Shown: piece after piece, positions 4,272 to 5,122 of the stretch
How positions within the stretch are numbered: position 1 is the stretch's first letter
How the letters are laid out: every line of letters starts with the position of its first letter
NCBI GenBank assembly: GCA_002394965.1
Contig: DGVL01000087.1
Span: 1-5,122, forward strand
Length of the DNA stretch: 5,122 bases
DNA from: Lachnospira sp. UBA4285
GTDB taxonomy: Bacteria > Bacillota > Clostridia > Lachnospirales > Lachnospiraceae
Direction of reading: 5' to 3'
Program-made: the position numbers and the translations under genes
Notes under the pieces: generated by a model
The model's database searches: none
Seen by the model: the letters and a program-made list of their open reading frames with translations, nothing else
Told to the model about the DNA's origin: nothing

Positions 4272-4903
4272 CAGCCCTTCCGGCGCATGGCCTTGTCCCG
4301 GCCGACGCCGCAGCCGGGATTGGAAAGGAAGCAGTTGTGCTGACAGCCGCCGCAGTGCTCGTCCTTCCGTGAGACGACAATCTTCTCCAGCGGCTGGAAA
4401 CGGAAGAGGCCTCCGCGCTGCACCACATAGTTGTGAACGCGAAAGCGGTCGAGAAGCTCGGCAAGGAAAATCGGATAGACGATCAGAAGAGAATCGGTGC
4501 CGGTCTCCTCCAGCTTCCGAATCAGCGCATCGGCGCGGGCGGCAACAGCCTCCCGGGACTCCGGCTGACGCGGGTCCCCGGACTTGCGCTGGGCCGCGGC
4601 CTTCCGGAGCCATTTTTCCGCAGGGAGCGGACGATCCGAATCCGAGAAGGCGCGGACGGAGATCTCGTTCAGAAGAGGTTCGACATGAAGCTCGCACGGC
4701 TCAAGAATCTGCTCGGCCGTGGAACGGGCAAGCAAACCCTCTCCGATCCAGACGACCCGGCCTCCCGGCAAGATCCGTCGTTCGGAAGGGGCTTGAGCCG
4801 CGGACCGGATCACGGCCTCGGCCGCGGCATCAAAGGCGGCAGAGGTATAGCTCCCCTCCAGAGGGGAGAGGGGTTTTCCGGTACAAAGAATCAGCATACT
4901 CAT
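4271..4903 (-). CDS. Histidine-phosphatase-like protein lacking catalytic His, with C-terminal four-Cys motif
   Basis: The 210-residue product has the outline of a histidine phosphatase (phosphoglycerate mutase-like) fold. LILCTGK (4-10) sits where the strand ending in RHG should be. GEGLLARSTAEQIL (54-67) matches the S-x-x-x-R-x-x-x-TA segment and keeps the second arginine (R60). LLNEI (77-81) keeps the conserved glutamate. PES (114-116) precedes the usual R-rich helix, and LLIVYPIFLAELL (139-151) sits where the strand and catalytic HG are expected. Both catalytic histidines are therefore missing (RHG to CTG, HG to YP), which suggests a non-enzymatic role. The tail (183-210) holds C184-x2-C187-x3-C191-x6-C198 in a basic context, able to bind a metal. 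The family call is by eye and could be wrong. The start at 4903 is chosen because the earlier ATG (4942) overlaps the promoter and AGGTG lies five bases before 4903; Met3 is a possible alternative. Confidence 0.7.
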   Translation of the reverse strand: MSMLILCTGKPLSPLEGSYTSAAFDAAAEAVIRSAAQAPSERRILPGGRVVWIGEGLLARSTAEQILEPCELHVEPLLNEISVRAFSDSDRPLPAEKWLRKAAAQRKSGDPRQPESREAVAARADALIRKLEETGTDSLLIVYPIFLAELLDRFRVHNYVVQRGGLFRFQPLEKIVVSRKDEHCGGCQHNCFLSNPGCGVGRDKAMRRKG

Positions 4904-4908
4904 TTCGG

Positions 4909-4913
4909 CACCT
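4909..4913 (-). promoter_or_regulatory. Weak ribosome binding site of the Cys-tail gene
   Basis: Minus-strand AGGTG lies five bases before the ATG at 4903. It is weaker than the other ribosome sites in the window, but no site serves the alternative ATG at 4942. Confidence 0.45.
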
Positions 4914-4932
4914 GCTCTCGTTGCTTTTTGCC

Positions 4933-4961
4933 AAAATAGCATAATCCCGAGAGCGTGTCAA
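4933..4961 (-). promoter_or_regulatory. Promoter of the Cys-tail phosphatase-like gene
   Basis: Minus strand: perfect -35 TTGACA (4961-4956), 17-base spacer, -10 TATTTT (4938-4933) preceded by TG one base away (extended -10). Start near 4926 gives a leader of about 23 bases to the ATG at 4903. The in-frame ATG at 4942 lies within this promoter. Confidence 0.7.
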
Positions 4962-5005
4962 GAAGAGCGGCACTGAAAACCGGATGTGAAAAAATGATGT
5001 TTTTC

Positions 5006-5034
5006 TTGTGCGAACGCTTTTTATTTGGTACAAT
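5006..5034 (+). promoter_or_regulatory. Promoter of the right-edge gene
   Basis: -35 TTGTGC (5006-5011), 17-base T-rich spacer, -10 TACAAT (5029-5034). Start near 5041, about 33 bases before the ATG at 5074. It is divergent from the promoter at 4933-4961. Confidence 0.6.
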
Positions 5035-5073
5035 ACATCTTGATGCAGTGTCATCTTAAAAGGAGGAATCAAA

Positions 5074-5122
5074 ATGCGAAAGTTTCTGAAAACGAGTCAT
5101 GTCATTTCCAGGATCTTCCTGT
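5074..5122 (+). CDS. N-terminus of a gene running off the right edge (product unknown)
   Basis: An ATG at 5074 follows a perfect AGGAGG (5061-5066) at 7 bases and a promoter at 5006-5034, so the start is secure. Only 16 codons are present: MRKFLKTSHVISRIFL. The basic start followed by hydrophobic residues could be the beginning of a signal peptide or membrane anchor, but too little is visible to identify the product. Confidence 0.8.
   Translation, partial: MRKFLKTSHVISRIFL

Noticed and set aside
4240..4944. 234-codon plus-strand frame and a 168-codon frame opposite the Cys-tail gene
   Set aside because: The translations are rich in Arg, Ser and Pro, as expected of antisense GC-rich DNA, and the first frame starts inside the proC terminator.
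5012..5025. CGAAC near the right-edge promoter as a LexA box
   Set aside because: The second half-site (GTTCG) is missing, so it does not match the Gram-positive LexA operator.

Overview
The window (5,122 bases, fairly GC-rich) looks like the chromosome of a Gram-positive, Clostridia-type Firmicute. The reasons are strong AGGAGG-type ribosome binding sites, sigma-A-type promoters, compact intrinsic terminators, a YnzC/DUF896 protein (a Firmicutes-centred family) and a secreted BspA-type leucine-rich-repeat protein of the kind common in gut and rumen Clostridia. This is inference; no taxonomic marker gene is present.

Layout, left to right. (1) Bases 1-17 hold only the first codons of a minus-strand gene that leaves the window. 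Behind it lie a promoter and two near-identical palindromes that look like an operator pair. (2) A small gene for a 58-residue four-cysteine (zinc-ribbon-like) protein, minus strand, 356-532, has its own promoter and a textbook terminator. (3) A large minus-strand gene, 682-2862, encodes a secreted 726-residue LRR protein. Its LRRs are arranged in a higher-order repeat of exactly 190 residues (570 bp): three full copies and one half copy. (4) After a divergent promoter region come two plus-strand genes, a ynzC-like gene (3124-3327) and proC (3365-4144), probably one transcript, ending in a strong terminator. (5) Convergent to proC is a minus-strand gene, 4271-4903, whose product resembles a histidine phosphatase that has lost both catalytic histidines and carries a C-terminal four-cysteine motif. 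(6) At the right edge a divergent plus-strand gene begins at 5074 and leaves the window.

The genes do not form one pathway. Only ynzC and proC are likely co-transcribed. The others each appear to have their own promoter. In four cases a recognisable promoter or ribosome binding site shows that the true start lies downstream of the longest possible reading frame. No mobile element, RNA gene, CRISPR array or phage feature was seen. The most unusual items are the apparent pseudo-phosphatase with the cysteine tail, the strict 570-bp super-repeat, and the paired palindromes overlapping the leftmost promoter.
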